64,000 bases of DNA from Archangium gephyra. Lineage in GTDB: Bacteria > Myxococcota > Myxococcia > Myxococcales > Myxococcaceae. The DNA is taken from contig NZ_CP011509.1 in the NCBI RefSeq assembly GCF_001027285.1, positions 1,062,501 through 1,126,500 on the forward strand, in the 5' to 3' direction. Numbering within the stretch: position 1 is the stretch's first letter; every line of letters begins with the position of its first letter. Below the pieces are notes generated by a model. That model saw only the letters and a program-made list of their open reading frames with translations. It searched no databases and was not told the DNA's origin. The position numbers were made by a program, and so were the translations under genes. Below, piece by piece: positions 55,738-64,000 of the stretch.

Positions 55738-56499
55738 ATGCTCGGTGACGCCTTCCTGCTGCTGCACACGGACCTGCCTCGCGAAGGACCTGGGAGTGAT
55801 GAATGCACCCGCGAGGCGCTCCGCCGCTTGCGTCCGCTCCTTCCTCCTTCTCCCCGGGTGCTCGACCTGGGGTGTGGCCCTGGCCGGCAGACGCTCGTGC
55901 TGGCGAAGGAACTTGGGACTCCCATCATCGCCGTGGACTCGCACGAGCCCTTCCTGAAGCGGTTGGAGGCCGAGGCGGCGGCCCAGGGACTCGGCCACCT
56001 GGTGCGCACGCGGCGCGCGGACTTCGCGGCGCTCGAGGATGCCCCGGGCAGCGTGGACCTCATCTGGTCCGAGGGCGCCATCTACGTCCTGGGCTGGGGC
56101 GCGGGGTTGCGCCGGTGGCACCCGGTGCTTCGCGAGGGAGGCCTGCTGGCCGCCAGCGAGGCGACATGGCTCTCCGACTCGCCGCCCTCCGAGGCCGCGG
56201 ACTTCTGGCGTGAGGCCTACCCGCGCATGGGCACCATCGCCTCCAACAGCGCCACGGCGCGCGAGGCCGGCTTCGAGGTGCTGGACACCTTCGTGCTGCC
56301 GGCTCCGGCGTGGTGGGACGAGTACTACCACCCGCTCGAGGCGCGCATGGCCTCCCTGCGCGAGCGCGCCCGGGGGGACGCGGACCTCGCCACCGCCATC
56401 GCCGAGACGGAGCGGGAGATCGAGCTCTACACCCGCTACGGCACCTCCTACGGCTACGTCTTCTACCTGCTGCGGGCCCGGGGCCAGGGCGGGCGGTGA
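55738..56499 (+). CDS. class I SAM-dependent methyltransferase
   Basis: A 253-residue methyltransferase. The SAM site is VLDLGCGPGRQTLVLA with the acidic end of strand 2 in IIAVDSHE, and a motif III-like VDLIWSEGAIYVLG. It resembles small-molecule or lipid methyltransferases of unknown substrate. It starts soon after, and divergent from, the GH15 gene and converges with the next lipoprotein gene. Confidence 0.85.
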   Translation: MLGDAFLLLHTDLPREGPGSDECTREALRRLRPLLPPSPRVLDLGCGPGRQTLVLAKELGTPIIAVDSHEPFLKRLEAEAAAQGLGHLVRTRRADFAALEDAPGSVDLIWSEGAIYVLGWGAGLRRWHPVLREGGLLAASEATWLSDSPPSEAADFWREAYPRMGTIASNSATAREAGFEVLDTFVLPAPAWWDEYYHPLEARMASLRERARGDADLATAIAETEREIELYTRYGTSYGYVFYLLRARGQGGR

Positions 56500-56535
56500 G
56501 GCGTGCCAGGCCCCGGACCGGAGGCGTCCGCGGGC

Positions 56536-57423
56536 TCAGCGGCAGGGGCCGCAGTCCAGCGCGCAGTCGTCGTAGCGGTTGCTGCTGCCACAGGACTCGG
56601 TGAACTGGCAGATGCCGTCCCCGCATACGACGACATCCTGGGCGCGCAGCCGGGTGGTGATGGGGCGGTAGCTCCTGCCGTTACGGGTGCAGCGCGTGTA
56701 GTACGTCCCGGTGGGGTCCAACGTGCAGCTCGCCTGGCAGCTGCCGATGTGGACGAGGGGCGGACACGCATCACTCCCCTCGAGCGCGCATGCCCTCAGG
56801 CTGCTCTGCCACGGGGCCAGCGGGGCCTGATCATTGCCGACGAAGAGGCCCTCCTCGGTGAACAGGTTGCCGAAGAAGCAGGCCTCCCGCAGCGAGTAGT
56901 CCGAGAGCTCCGTGGCCGTGTAGGGGATGAGCTGCCCCTGCGCGTTGGCGCCCAGGACGGAGACGCCCACCGAGCGCCCGAACTTGTTGACGAGCGCCGC
57001 GACGCACGCGGTGACGACCTGCTGCTCCTCCGCGGTGGCCGGAGCGCCTCCCGACCAGCCCGGCGCCAGCCCCAGGCTCCCGGTCCACGTGTAGGTGAAC
57101 CACCCGTCCGAGAAGGTGCGGGACTGCCCGGCCGGCACGGCGCAGCGGACCAGGTACTTCATGAAGAGGCTCGTCGTCAGCGGGCTCTGCTGGAACCACG
57201 AGGAGAAGGCGCTGCTGGCCAGTCCATTGAAGGCCAGCCCGTTGAAGGCCAGCCCGTTGAAGGCCAGCCCGTTGAAGGCCAGGCCATTCACGGTCAGCCC
57301 GTTGTCGTCCTCGAGTCCCTGGAGGGAGGAGCCCACCTCCGGGGGCGGCGGGAGCGCCTCCTCTTCTACCGGGCCGCAGCCCACGGCGAGTGTCAGCAGC
57401 AGTGCCCCGTAAGTGCTCTTCAT
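56536..57423 (-). CDS. lipoprotein with pentapeptide repeats and Cys-rich C-terminus
   Basis: A 295-residue lipoprotein (lipobox LAVGC, Cys16 or so). Shortly after the signal comes a tandem run of NGLAF pentapeptides, about four exact copies, coded by 15-base DNA repeats (57224-57300). The C-terminus holds a Cys-rich repeat-like unit (CGDGICQFTESCGSS...DDCALDCGPC), seen in many myxobacterial secreted proteins. The middle part is a soluble domain without a known family. The layout (signal, pentapeptides, Cys-rich domain) parallels the ADYC lipoprotein at 15960-16946. Confidence 0.8.
   Translation of the reverse strand: MKSTYGALLLTLAVGCGPVEEEALPPPPEVGSSLQGLEDDNGLTVNGLAFNGLAFNGLAFNGLAFNGLASSAFSSWFQQSPLTTSLFMKYLVRCAVPAGQSRTFSDGWFTYTWTGSLGLAPGWSGGAPATAEEQQVVTACVAALVNKFGRSVGVSVLGANAQGQLIPYTATELSDYSLREACFFGNLFTEEGLFVGNDQAPLAPWQSSLRACALEGSDACPPLVHIGSCQASCTLDPTGTYYTRCTRNGRSYRPITTRLRAQDVVVCGDGICQFTESCGSSNRYDDCALDCGPCR
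57224..57300. repeat. 15-base tandem repeat coding NGLAF pentapeptides
   Basis: About four to five copies of GTTGAAGGCCAGCCC (plus-strand reading) lie in the pentapeptide lipoprotein gene, with one or two base differences between units. Copy number could vary by slippage in frame. Confidence 0.85.
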
Positions 57424-57831
57424 GGTGTGTCCCCCCGGAGCCCACTCGTGAAGGCCTCGCCCCGGCTCTCACCGGTGCGAAGCGGGCTCCACGAAAGAAA
57501 GTGACGTTGTTTCTGTAACTGGGATACAGGCCCGGGGGCGGATCCCGCCGGAGCGTTGCCCGTGAACGCTCACCGCGTGGAATGGAAGACACCCCAGGGC
57601 GGCGCCGTCTGGCGTTGGACGTTTGGGATTGCCCCCGGGAGGGGAGACCCCTAGCGATGAGCGCTTCCCTCTGGCGGGAGCGCCGGGTGTGGCCAGAGGG
57701 AGGGGCGGGTGGGAGTCGGCTCGTGGCGGGTGGCCCGCGTGCTCCGTGTGATGGTGCACGAATGGAGCGCGGGGGTGGCGCGAAATTCCGGCCTCACGGT
57801 CATCATGATCGCAGGCGAGGGAGAGCGGGTG
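57424..57831. other. 408-base divergent intergenic region
   Basis: Holds the leaders of the lipoprotein gene (left) and the cyclase gene (right). An inverted repeat CTGTA (57513-57517) and TACAG (57525-57529) may be an operator. The cyclase reading frame is open back to a GTG at 57709, so part of this region could be coding if an earlier start is used. No other gene is seen. Confidence 0.5.
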
Positions 57832-60800
57832 ATGGGGAGCGTCCTGCGCATGTTTTCATCTCTTGGCACCATGGACGGCCCGGGAGTCGGGGGGGCTGCG
57901 CGGCGGCGTTCTCCGTCCGTCGCGGCTCCCACCGGCACGGTGGCGCTCGTCTTCACGGACGTGCAGGGCTCCACGCGGCTGTGGGAGCGGTGCAGCGGGG
58001 GCATGCGCACGGCGCTGGACGTGCATGATCGGGTGCTGCGCGCGCTGCTGGCCGAGCACGGCGGCTATGAGGTGAAGACGCAGGGAGACTCCTTCATGGT
58101 GGCCTTCGCCTCGGCGGTGGGGGCGGTGCGCTGGTGCCTGGAGGCACAACAGGCGTTGCTGCGCGCGCCCTGGCCGGAGGAACTGCTGGCCGAGCCGGAC
58201 GCGGCGGAGGAGAAGGGGCCGGGCGGCTGGGTGCACCGGGGCCTGCGGGTGCGCATGGGCGTGCACCTGGGGGAGCCGGAGTGCCGTCTGGACGAGCAGA
58301 AGGGCGAGGTGGACTACATCGGGCGGATGGTGAACGTGGCGGCGCGCGTGGCGTCGGCCGGGCAGGGAGGGCAGGTGCTGGTGAGTGGGGTGGCCTGGGC
58401 CCGGGTGGAAGGGGCGCTGGAGGCGCTGGGCCAGCCCCGGGTGCACCCGCTGGGCGAGTACCAGCTCGAGGGCATCGAGGAGGCCGTCCCGCTGGTGGAG
58501 GTCCAGCCCGCGGCGCTGGCGGAGCGGCGCTTCGAGGCGCTCCGGGTGCAGCGGGTGCTGCGGGGCCAGGTGCCGGCCGAGACGGGGGAGTTGATTGGCC
58601 GGCGCGAGGAGCTGGCGGCGCTGCGGCGGTGCTTCGACACGCAGGCGCGGCTCGTCACGCTGCTGGGCCCCGGAGGCATGGGGAAGAGCCGGCTGGCCAC
58701 GCGCTTCGGCAACCTGGAGCTGGAGGCGCGCACGTGGGAGGGCGGGGTGTGGATGTGCGAGCTCACGGACGCGGCGACGGTGGGCGACATCTGCCACGCC
58801 ATGGGCCAGGCGCTGGGCGTCGCGCTCACCCGCAGCGGAGAGGACAGCGAGCCGGCGGAGCGGCTGGGGCGGGCCCTGGCCGGACGCGGGGACGTGCTGG
58901 TCATCCTCGACAACGTGGAGCACGTCATCCAGCTGCTGCCGGCCACGCTGGGCCGCTGGCGCGCGCTGGCTCCCCGGGCCCGCTTCCTCGTCACCTCGCG
59001 CGAGTCGCTGCTGCTGCCCGAGGAGCGGGTCATCGACCTGGAGCCGCTGCAGGTGCCCGAGGAGGGCGAGACGCGCCCGGAGCTGCTGGGCCGCTGTGAT
59101 GCGATGCGGCTGTTCGTCCAGCGGGCCCGCGCGGTGCGCGGCAGCTTCGAGCTGACGGAGGCGGAGGCCCCGCTGGTGGCGGACATCGTGCGCAAGCTGG
59201 ATGGGATTCCCCTGGCCATCGAGCTCGCGGCGGCGCGCACCAACCTGCTGGGCGTGTCCCAGATTCAGGAGCGGCTGTCCCGCCGCTTCGAGCTGCTGCG
59301 GGGCGCGCGGCGCGACGGCTCGGCGCGGCAGAGCACGCTGTGGGGCGCCATCGACTGGTCCTGGAACCTGCTGGAGCCGGCGGAGCGGGCGGCGCTGGCG
59401 CAGTGCTCGGTGTTCCGCGGGGGCTTCTCCCTGGAGGCGGCCGAGGCGGTGCTCGTGTTCCCTCCGGGCGGGCCGGACGTGATGGAGATCATCCACTCGC
59501 TGCGCTCCAAGTCGCTCCTGCGCGCCTATGCGCCGGACGGGCTGCCCGGGGAGCTGCGGCTGGGGCTGTACGAGAGCATCCGCCAGTACGCGTCCTCGCG
59601 GCTGGCGGAGCGGGGCGAGGGGGCGACGCTGGCGGCGCGCCACGCGAGCTGCTACCTGGCGATGGCCCGGCGGCTGAGCGCGCGGATGCGGGGGGAGGGC
59701 GGGGAGCTGGCCTTCCGCCGGCTGTCGCTGGAGCGCGAGAACCTGCTGGCGGCCTGTGACAACGCGCTGGCGGTGGTGCCCGCCACCGAGGGCTCCGTGG
59801 AGCGGGCGCTGGGCGCGCTGTTGGCGTTGGAGCCGGACGTGACGGCCCGGGGTCCGGTGGGCATCACCCTGTCGCGGTTGGATCGGGCGCTGGAGCTGGC
59901 GTCCACCGTGGACGTGGAGCCGCAGCTGAGGGCCGAGGCGCTCGCGGTGCGGGGCCGGACGCACCATGGGGCGGGCCAGCTCGCCGCGGCCTGGAGGGAC
60001 CTGGAGGCGGCACGTTCCGCCTTCGCCGCGCTGGAGGCGATGGACCGGACCAAGCGCGTGCTGGTGGACTTGAGCATCGTGGCGCGCGACGAAGGCGACA
60101 TGGGCACGGCGTGGGAGCTGGTGCAGGAGGCGCAGGAGCTGCCCTCGCTGGGAGACCGGTGGCTGGACGCGTACGCGGTGGGCAACCTGGGGATTCTGGA
60201 GCTGGGACGGCATGGGGCCGGGGCGGCGCTGCCGCACCTGCGCACCGCGCTGGAGCTGTTTCGCGCCGTGGGTGACGTGGCCTTCGAGGTGGGCTTCCTC
60301 ACCAACCAGGCCATGGCGATTGGCGAGGGCGGAGGCACGTCCGAGGCGGTGGCGCTGCTGGAGGAGGCCATGGAGAAGGCCTCGCGCGTGGGAGACAGGT
60401 CCGGGCACGCGCTGGCGCGGGTGAACCTGGGCTGCTTCCTGCTCGACGCGGGCCGGGCGGCCGAGGCCCGCGAGCACCTGGAGGGCGCCGTGCGCATGGG
60501 CCGGCAGCTCGGCATGCGCATCCTGGAGGGTGTCGCGCTGGGGGAGCTGGGCCGGGCCCTGGTGGCGCTCGGGGCGCTGGAGGCCGCGCGCGTCCGTCTG
60601 TCGGAGTCCATCTCCCTGCTGGACCGGGTGTCGCGCTGGCACGCGCTGCGCTTCACCGCGCACCTGGCCTCGGTGCAGGCGGCGCTCGGAGAGCTCGTGG
60701 CCGCGCGGGAGGGTTTCGCCTCGCTGGAGGTGACGCCCGAGCTGCGCGACGACGCCGTGCTGCGGGAGCTCTCCTCGTTGCTGCGGGCCTCGCTGGACCT

Positions 60801-60984
60801 GGCCGAGGCCACGCGGGCCGCTCCGGGCAGCGAGGCGGGGATGAAGTACCTCGCGGAGGCGCGGCGGCGCGTGGATCGGGCACGCGGCGCTCCGGCGGAG
60901 GCGGCCTCGTCGGACCTGCGCGAGGCCCTGCGGGTGCTCGGCCGGAACGTGCTGGACGCCCAGGGGGACACCGCCCAGGCCTGA
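57832..60984 (+). CDS. class III nucleotide cyclase - STAND ATPase - TPR regulator
   Basis: A 1050-residue signalling protein. I chose the ATG at 57832, which has GGGAGAG six bases in front; starts at 57709, 57751 and 57871 are possible. The cyclase domain is complete: VFTDVQGSTRLWE with the first metal Asp, VKTQGDSFMVAF with the second Asp and a purine-selecting Lys, and VDYIGRMVNVAARV with the transition-state Asn and Arg. A STAND-type ATPase follows (LLGPGGMGKSRLATRF, LVILDNVEHV, the LDGIPLAIELAAARTNLL segment), then a long TPR-like helical array to the end. Such proteins couple a cAMP-type signal to a STAND switch. Confidence 0.9.
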   Translation: MGSVLRMFSSLGTMDGPGVGGAARRRSPSVAAPTGTVALVFTDVQGSTRLWERCSGGMRTALDVHDRVLRALLAEHGGYEVKTQGDSFMVAFASAVGAVRWCLEAQQALLRAPWPEELLAEPDAAEEKGPGGWVHRGLRVRMGVHLGEPECRLDEQKGEVDYIGRMVNVAARVASAGQGGQVLVSGVAWARVEGALEALGQPRVHPLGEYQLEGIEEAVPLVEVQPAALAERRFEALRVQRVLRGQVPAETGELIGRREELAALRRCFDTQARLVTLLGPGGMGKSRLATRFGNLELEARTWEGGVWMCELTDAATVGDICHAMGQALGVALTRSGEDSEPAERLGRALAGRGDVLVILDNVEHVIQLLPATLGRWRALAPRARFLVTSRESLLLPEERVIDLEPLQVPEEGETRPELLGRCDAMRLFVQRARAVRGSFELTEAEAPLVADIVRKLDGIPLAIELAAARTNLLGVSQIQERLSRRFELLRGARRDGSARQSTLWGAIDWSWNLLEPAERAALAQCSVFRGGFSLEAAEAVLVFPPGGPDVMEIIHSLRSKSLLRAYAPDGLPGELRLGLYESIRQYASSRLAERGEGATLAARHASCYLAMARRLSARMRGEGGELAFRRLSLERENLLAACDNALAVVPATEGSVERALGALLALEPDVTARGPVGITLSRLDRALELASTVDVEPQLRAEALAVRGRTHHGAGQLAAAWRDLEAARSAFAALEAMDRTKRVLVDLSIVARDEGDMGTAWELVQEAQELPSLGDRWLDAYAVGNLGILELGRHGAGAALPHLRTALELFRAVGDVAFEVGFLTNQAMAIGEGGGTSEAVALLEEAMEKASRVGDRSGHALARVNLGCFLLDAGRAAEAREHLEGAVRMGRQLGMRILEGVALGELGRALVALGALEAARVRLSESISLLDRVSRWHALRFTAHLASVQAALGELVAAREGFASLEVTPELRDDAVLRELSSLLRASLDLAEATRAAPGSEAGMKYLAEARRRVDRARGAPAEAASSDLREALRVLGRNVLDAQGDTAQA

Positions 60985-61003
60985 GCGGTGCCCCGGGCGG
61001 GCT

Positions 61004-63733
61004 TCAGCGCTGGGCCGGCGTGTTCACGCCCTTGCCGAGGCCGCGGAGGAACTCCCGCACACTCGGCTGATCCCGGCGCTCCGCCTCGAGGCATAGCTGC
61101 ATGGACTCGAGCGCGCGGGCGAGCGAGCGCGGCCCTCCCTCGATCTTCTCCACGCGGGGACGCAGGAAGGCCTCGGCCTCGGCGCGTCCCTGCTCGTCGC
61201 AGAGGCCTCCCACCAGCTCGATGAGCCCGTTCAGCTCATCCGAGCGCAGCCGGCTGGAGAGCGCGTCGAATCGGCTCCGGTAGAAGTCCCAGGCCTGGGC
61301 GCGCGACTCGGGGATGGAGAAGACGGTGTAGAGGATGCTCAGCGTCTCGCGCACGTCGAACGTGTCTCCGGCGACCAGGGCGAGCGACTCCTTCACGAGC
61401 GCCGGGTCACGGAAGACGCCGAGCGCGCTGAGCAGCCGGGTGCGCTCGTTGCGGTCCTTCGACGCGCGGGCCTGGGTGAGCACCGTGTCGTAGAGGGCCT
61501 TGTCTCCACCCCTCGCGGCGAGCCGCAGGGCGGTCCAGCCCACCTCGGGGTGCACGGCCTTGCGGTCCGCCAGCCACGCGCGGCCCAGCCGGCTCCCCTC
61601 CTCGGTGAGGGAGGCATCCCTTCCGCCGATGGCCACGAGCCCGAGCAGCATCATGCGCAGCTGCTTCACGTCATCGCCCTCGCCCGGCTTGGGCGTCCAG
61701 CCCAGGGCGCGGGCGCGGGCGCCATAGGTCTCCCTCAGCCAGGTCCGGTAGCGCGAGCGCTCGGCCTCGGGGAGCCGCTCGGCCTTGATGCCAGAGAGCA
61801 GCTGCGCACCGCGCTGGAGGATGAGCCGGTGGGGATCCGTGGCGGTGGTGGGGACGAGCTTCATGGCCTCGCCGAGCGGCACGTCACCGCGGTCCACGGC
61901 GGCCTTCACGTCGGCCAGGAAGGCGAGGCGCTCCTGGATGCTCAGCGCCCCCGGGGGAGCGGAGAGCAGCTGGGAGAGCTGCTCGCGCGAGTAGCTCACG
62001 CGGTAGTAGCCGGTGCCGCCGGCGTTGAGGAGGAGCCACGAGGGGCAGCCCTGGACGGGCAGCTCCACCTGCGCCGTGGGGGTGGAGAGGAGCGTGCAGG
62101 TGCGCGCGGCGTCCTTGCCCTTGCCGGCACGCAGGCACACGGGGATGGCCCACGTCTGCGCGGTGGAGCCGGTGGAGCCGGCGGGGAGGAAGCGCTCCTG
62201 GGAGAGCGTCAGCCTGGGTGCCGTGCCCGGCTTGCACTGCAGGCTGGCGGAGACGCGGGGGACGCCGGGCTGGTCCACGTAGCCGCGGAAGACGCGGGCC
62301 GCGTCGGGCCCGAGCGACTCCGCGAGCGTGGCGAGGAAGCCCTCCGAGTCCGTCACGCTCCAGGCGTGCTTGCGCACGTGGGTGCGCAGGGCGTCGCGCA
62401 GCCGCTCCGCGCCGAGCCAGCCCTGGAGCATGGAGAGCAGGGAGGCGCCCTTGGAGTAGGTGGTGCCGTTGTCGAAGGAGCCGATGATGTCGTCGTTGGT
62501 GGTGATGGGCTTGCGGACGGCGGGCGAGGTGATGAGCGAGTCCGTCTGGAGCGCGAAGGCGGCCGAGTTGGCCTGGCCCTCGAGCGCGTACTGCCAGGCG
62601 GCATCGAACTGGCCGGTGATTTCGTGATCGAGCCAGGTGGTGAGGGACTCGTTGAGCCAGACGTCGTCCCACCAGCGGCAGGTGACGACGTCGCCGAACC
62701 AGTAGTGGGCCAGCTCGTGGATGGCGATGTTCACATAGGACTTGCGGCGCTGGAGCGTCTCCTCGCCGGGGCGGATGAGGGTAAGGGGCTGGCCGAGCGC
62801 GACGATGCCGGGGTGCTCCATGGTGCCCCAGAAGTGGGGCACCACCGCCACATCGAGCTTCTCGTACGGGTACGTCTGGTCGAAGAAGTCCTCGAGCAGG
62901 GTGATGATGCGCGGGGTGACGCTGGCGGCATAGGCCGTCTCGGCGCCGCGGCCCCGGGGGACGATGAAGCGCAGCGGGACGTGGGCGCGCCCGACGGTGC
63001 CGGCGTCCACGAGCTGGAAGGGGCCCACCACGAAGGCGACGAGGTAGCTCGGCATGGGGCGGCTCTCGGCGAAGGTGACGCGCTTGAGGCCCCCGGGCAG
63101 CGGCTCCTCGGAGACGATGGCGTGGTTGGCGAGCGCCGCGTGCTCCTGCTTCACGGTGAAGCGCAGGGTCCAGGGCACCTTGAAGCCCGGCTCGTCGAAG
63201 CACGGGAAGGCGCGCCGCGCGTCGATGGGCTCGAAGAAGGTATAGAGGTAGGGCTCGCCGCCCTCTTCCACGGCGTAGAGGCCCTGGCTGCGCTCGCGGT
63301 CCGCGCGGCCGGTGAAGGAGAGGACGAGCTGGGCCGGGCCGGTGCCGAGCGTCTCGGGGAGCAGCACGCCGAGCCGGCCCTCGGTGGCGGTGACGGCGCG
63401 GGCCTCCAGCGTACGGCCGTTGACGAGGACACGGGCCTGCGTCACCTGGAGCTCCTGCGCGTGCAGCCACACCTGGCGCACCGCTTCACGCACGTCCAGG
63501 TCGACGGTGACGGTGCCGGAGTAGGTGGGCTCGGCGGGGAGGAGCGTCAGGTCCAGCGCGTAGCGCACCGGCCGCACGGAGTCGGGCAGGCGCAGCTGGG
63601 GGGGCTGGGGCTCGGGCCATTCCGGAGCGGCGGCCACGGGCGTGGGAGCCGTGGGGGCCGCCGGTGGGGCCTCGGGCGCATGGGCACAGTTGATAGAGAG
63701 GAGAGCGACGAGAGCGACGGTTGACCAGCGCAT
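61004..63733 (-). CDS. M1-family aminopeptidase lipoprotein
   Basis: A 909-residue zinc aminopeptidase of the M1 (gluzincin) family. The N-terminus is a lipoprotein signal (LLSINCAHAP). The exopeptidase motif appears as GTMEH (303-307) where most members read GxMEN. The zinc site is HELAH (339-343) with the third ligand E362 in WLNES. The C-terminal helical domain is of the ERAP/PepN type. The position after a signal peptide suggests trimming of peptides in the periplasm or outside. It is convergent with the cyclase gene (19 bases apart). Confidence 0.92.
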   Translation of the reverse strand: MRWSTVALVALLSINCAHAPEAPPAAPTAPTPVAAAPEWPEPQPPQLRLPDSVRPVRYALDLTLLPAEPTYSGTVTVDLDVREAVRQVWLHAQELQVTQARVLVNGRTLEARAVTATEGRLGVLLPETLGTGPAQLVLSFTGRADRERSQGLYAVEEGGEPYLYTFFEPIDARRAFPCFDEPGFKVPWTLRFTVKQEHAALANHAIVSEEPLPGGLKRVTFAESRPMPSYLVAFVVGPFQLVDAGTVGRAHVPLRFIVPRGRGAETAYAASVTPRIITLLEDFFDQTYPYEKLDVAVVPHFWGTMEHPGIVALGQPLTLIRPGEETLQRRKSYVNIAIHELAHYWFGDVVTCRWWDDVWLNESLTTWLDHEITGQFDAAWQYALEGQANSAAFALQTDSLITSPAVRKPITTNDDIIGSFDNGTTYSKGASLLSMLQGWLGAERLRDALRTHVRKHAWSVTDSEGFLATLAESLGPDAARVFRGYVDQPGVPRVSASLQCKPGTAPRLTLSQERFLPAGSTGSTAQTWAIPVCLRAGKGKDAARTCTLLSTPTAQVELPVQGCPSWLLLNAGGTGYYRVSYSREQLSQLLSAPPGALSIQERLAFLADVKAAVDRGDVPLGEAMKLVPTTATDPHRLILQRGAQLLSGIKAERLPEAERSRYRTWLRETYGARARALGWTPKPGEGDDVKQLRMMLLGLVAIGGRDASLTEEGSRLGRAWLADRKAVHPEVGWTALRLAARGGDKALYDTVLTQARASKDRNERTRLLSALGVFRDPALVKESLALVAGDTFDVRETLSILYTVFSIPESRAQAWDFYRSRFDALSSRLRSDELNGLIELVGGLCDEQGRAEAEAFLRPRVEKIEGGPRSLARALESMQLCLEAERRDQPSVREFLRGLGKGVNTPAQR

Positions 63734-63828
63734 GATGCGCGAGGTTACCCGCTCGGCTCGATCCGGTGGAACCCACCGCCGGAAGCGGGGGAGAAGGGGT
63801 CTGCGTCCGAGTGAAGAAGCCGTCTTTT

Positions 63829-63863
63829 AATCTCTTGCTCTACCAGACTGAGCTATTTCCCCC
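63829..63863 (-). tRNA. tRNA 5' half (acceptor, D-arm, anticodon stem), disrupted
   Basis: Read on the minus strand from 63863: G(-1), acceptor strand GGGGAAA, T8, A9, a perfect D-arm (GCTC...GAGC), A26, anticodon stem strand AGAGA and U32-U33. After that the sequence does not continue as a tRNA: the next bases are AAAAGACGGCTTC and no matching stem strand, variable loop or T-arm follows. It starts 9 bases downstream of the tRNA 3' half at 63873-63908. Confidence 0.55.
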
Positions 63864-63872
63864 AGGAAGGGA

Positions 63873-63908
63873 GGGGGGAAAGCCGGATTCGAACCGGCGA
63901 CACAGAGA
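63873..63908 (-). tRNA. tRNA 3' half (anticodon stem, variable loop, T-arm, acceptor), disrupted
   Basis: Read on the minus strand from 63908: TCTCT, variable loop GTGTC, T-arm GCCGG-TTCGAAT-CCGGC, acceptor strand TTTCCCC, then C73. Each strand pairs perfectly with the 5' half at 63829-63863: TTTCCCC with GGGGAAA, and TCTCT with AGAGA. Upstream of TCTCT the sequence is not a tRNA anticodon loop. G(-1) with C73 recalls tRNA-His, but no GTG anticodon is present. Its own 5' half may lie beyond the window. Confidence 0.55.
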
Positions 63909-64000
63909 GCCAGGGCTTGTAGGGCCTCTTCGGCCGGACGCAAATGCTGTCAGAGAGAAATTGAAACACCCGAGTGGGGAAGCCGTTTGACTGCTCGATT

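Noticed and set aside
63780-63863. A complete tRNA gene starting at 63863 and running to about 63786
   Set aside because: The length would fit, but after the anticodon stem strand there is no pairing partner and no T-arm with TTCRA; only the first half is tRNA-like.

Overview
The window is very GC-rich (about 70% in most genes) and looks like a chromosome segment of a myxobacterium, most likely from the Cystobacter/Archangium/Myxococcus side of the order. The main reasons are the many lipoproteins with short repeats, hybrid signalling proteins (a receiver protein coupled to a Ser/Thr kinase-STAND-FGE fusion, Reg_prop kinases, a cyclase-STAND-TPR protein), an ADYC-type protein, and a SitA/SitI toxin-immunity pair of the kind used for kin discrimination by outer-membrane exchange. 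Most gene starts were chosen by signal peptide, ribosome-binding site or overlap with the neighbour. No database search was possible.

Layout. 1-2475: the 3' two thirds of a 23S rRNA gene, a 5S rRNA gene and a terminator. 2500-8980: a minus-strand operon of two Ig-like surface proteins and a sensor kinase. 9113-12709: a small lipoprotein, an MsrB-like protein lacking its catalytic cysteine, dnaN with a visible promoter, and a membrane acyltransferase. 12792-21365: a Reg_prop sensor kinase, an ADYC lipoprotein with pentapeptide repeats, and a receiver gene coupled to a 1271-residue kinase/STAND/FGE protein. 21555-24276: a ferritin-like protein, a TetR regulator and a cysteine synthase. 24368-29012: an accessory pocket with a HipA-like kinase carrying its own HTH, a decayed copy of the 3' end of the aromatic amino acid hydroxylase gene, four consecutive DNA hairpins, an AIPR-like (phage-resistance family) gene of lower GC, a terminator, and the intact hydroxylase gene. 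29082-38292: LysR regulators, recF, a Ycf46-like AAA protein with a zinc-ribbon membrane protein, and small membrane or secreted proteins. 38484-41893: a tightly overlapping Mla-type lipid-transport operon (lipoprotein, permease, ATPase, MlaD). 42054-50729: a MazG-like protein, a possible PD-(D/E)XK nuclease, an AraC/SDR divergent pair, two beta-propeller lipoproteins, another SDR and a WGR-like protein. 50784-57423: two membrane proteins, the SitI/SitA pair, a GH15 enzyme, a methyltransferase and a second pentapeptide-repeat lipoprotein. 57832-63733: a cyclase-STAND-TPR protein and an M1 aminopeptidase lipoprotein. 63829-63908: two matching tRNA halves in the wrong order.

The strongest leads are (a) the AIPR gene with its tandem-hairpin leader, lying between a relic and an intact copy of the phhA 3' end, which looks like a small defence cassette; (b) the SitA/SitI locus; (c) the split tRNA at the right edge; and (d) the receiver-coupled kinase-STAND-FGE gene. 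DNA replication and repair genes dnaN and recF lie about 21 kb apart on the same strand, with no oriC-like sequence seen between them.
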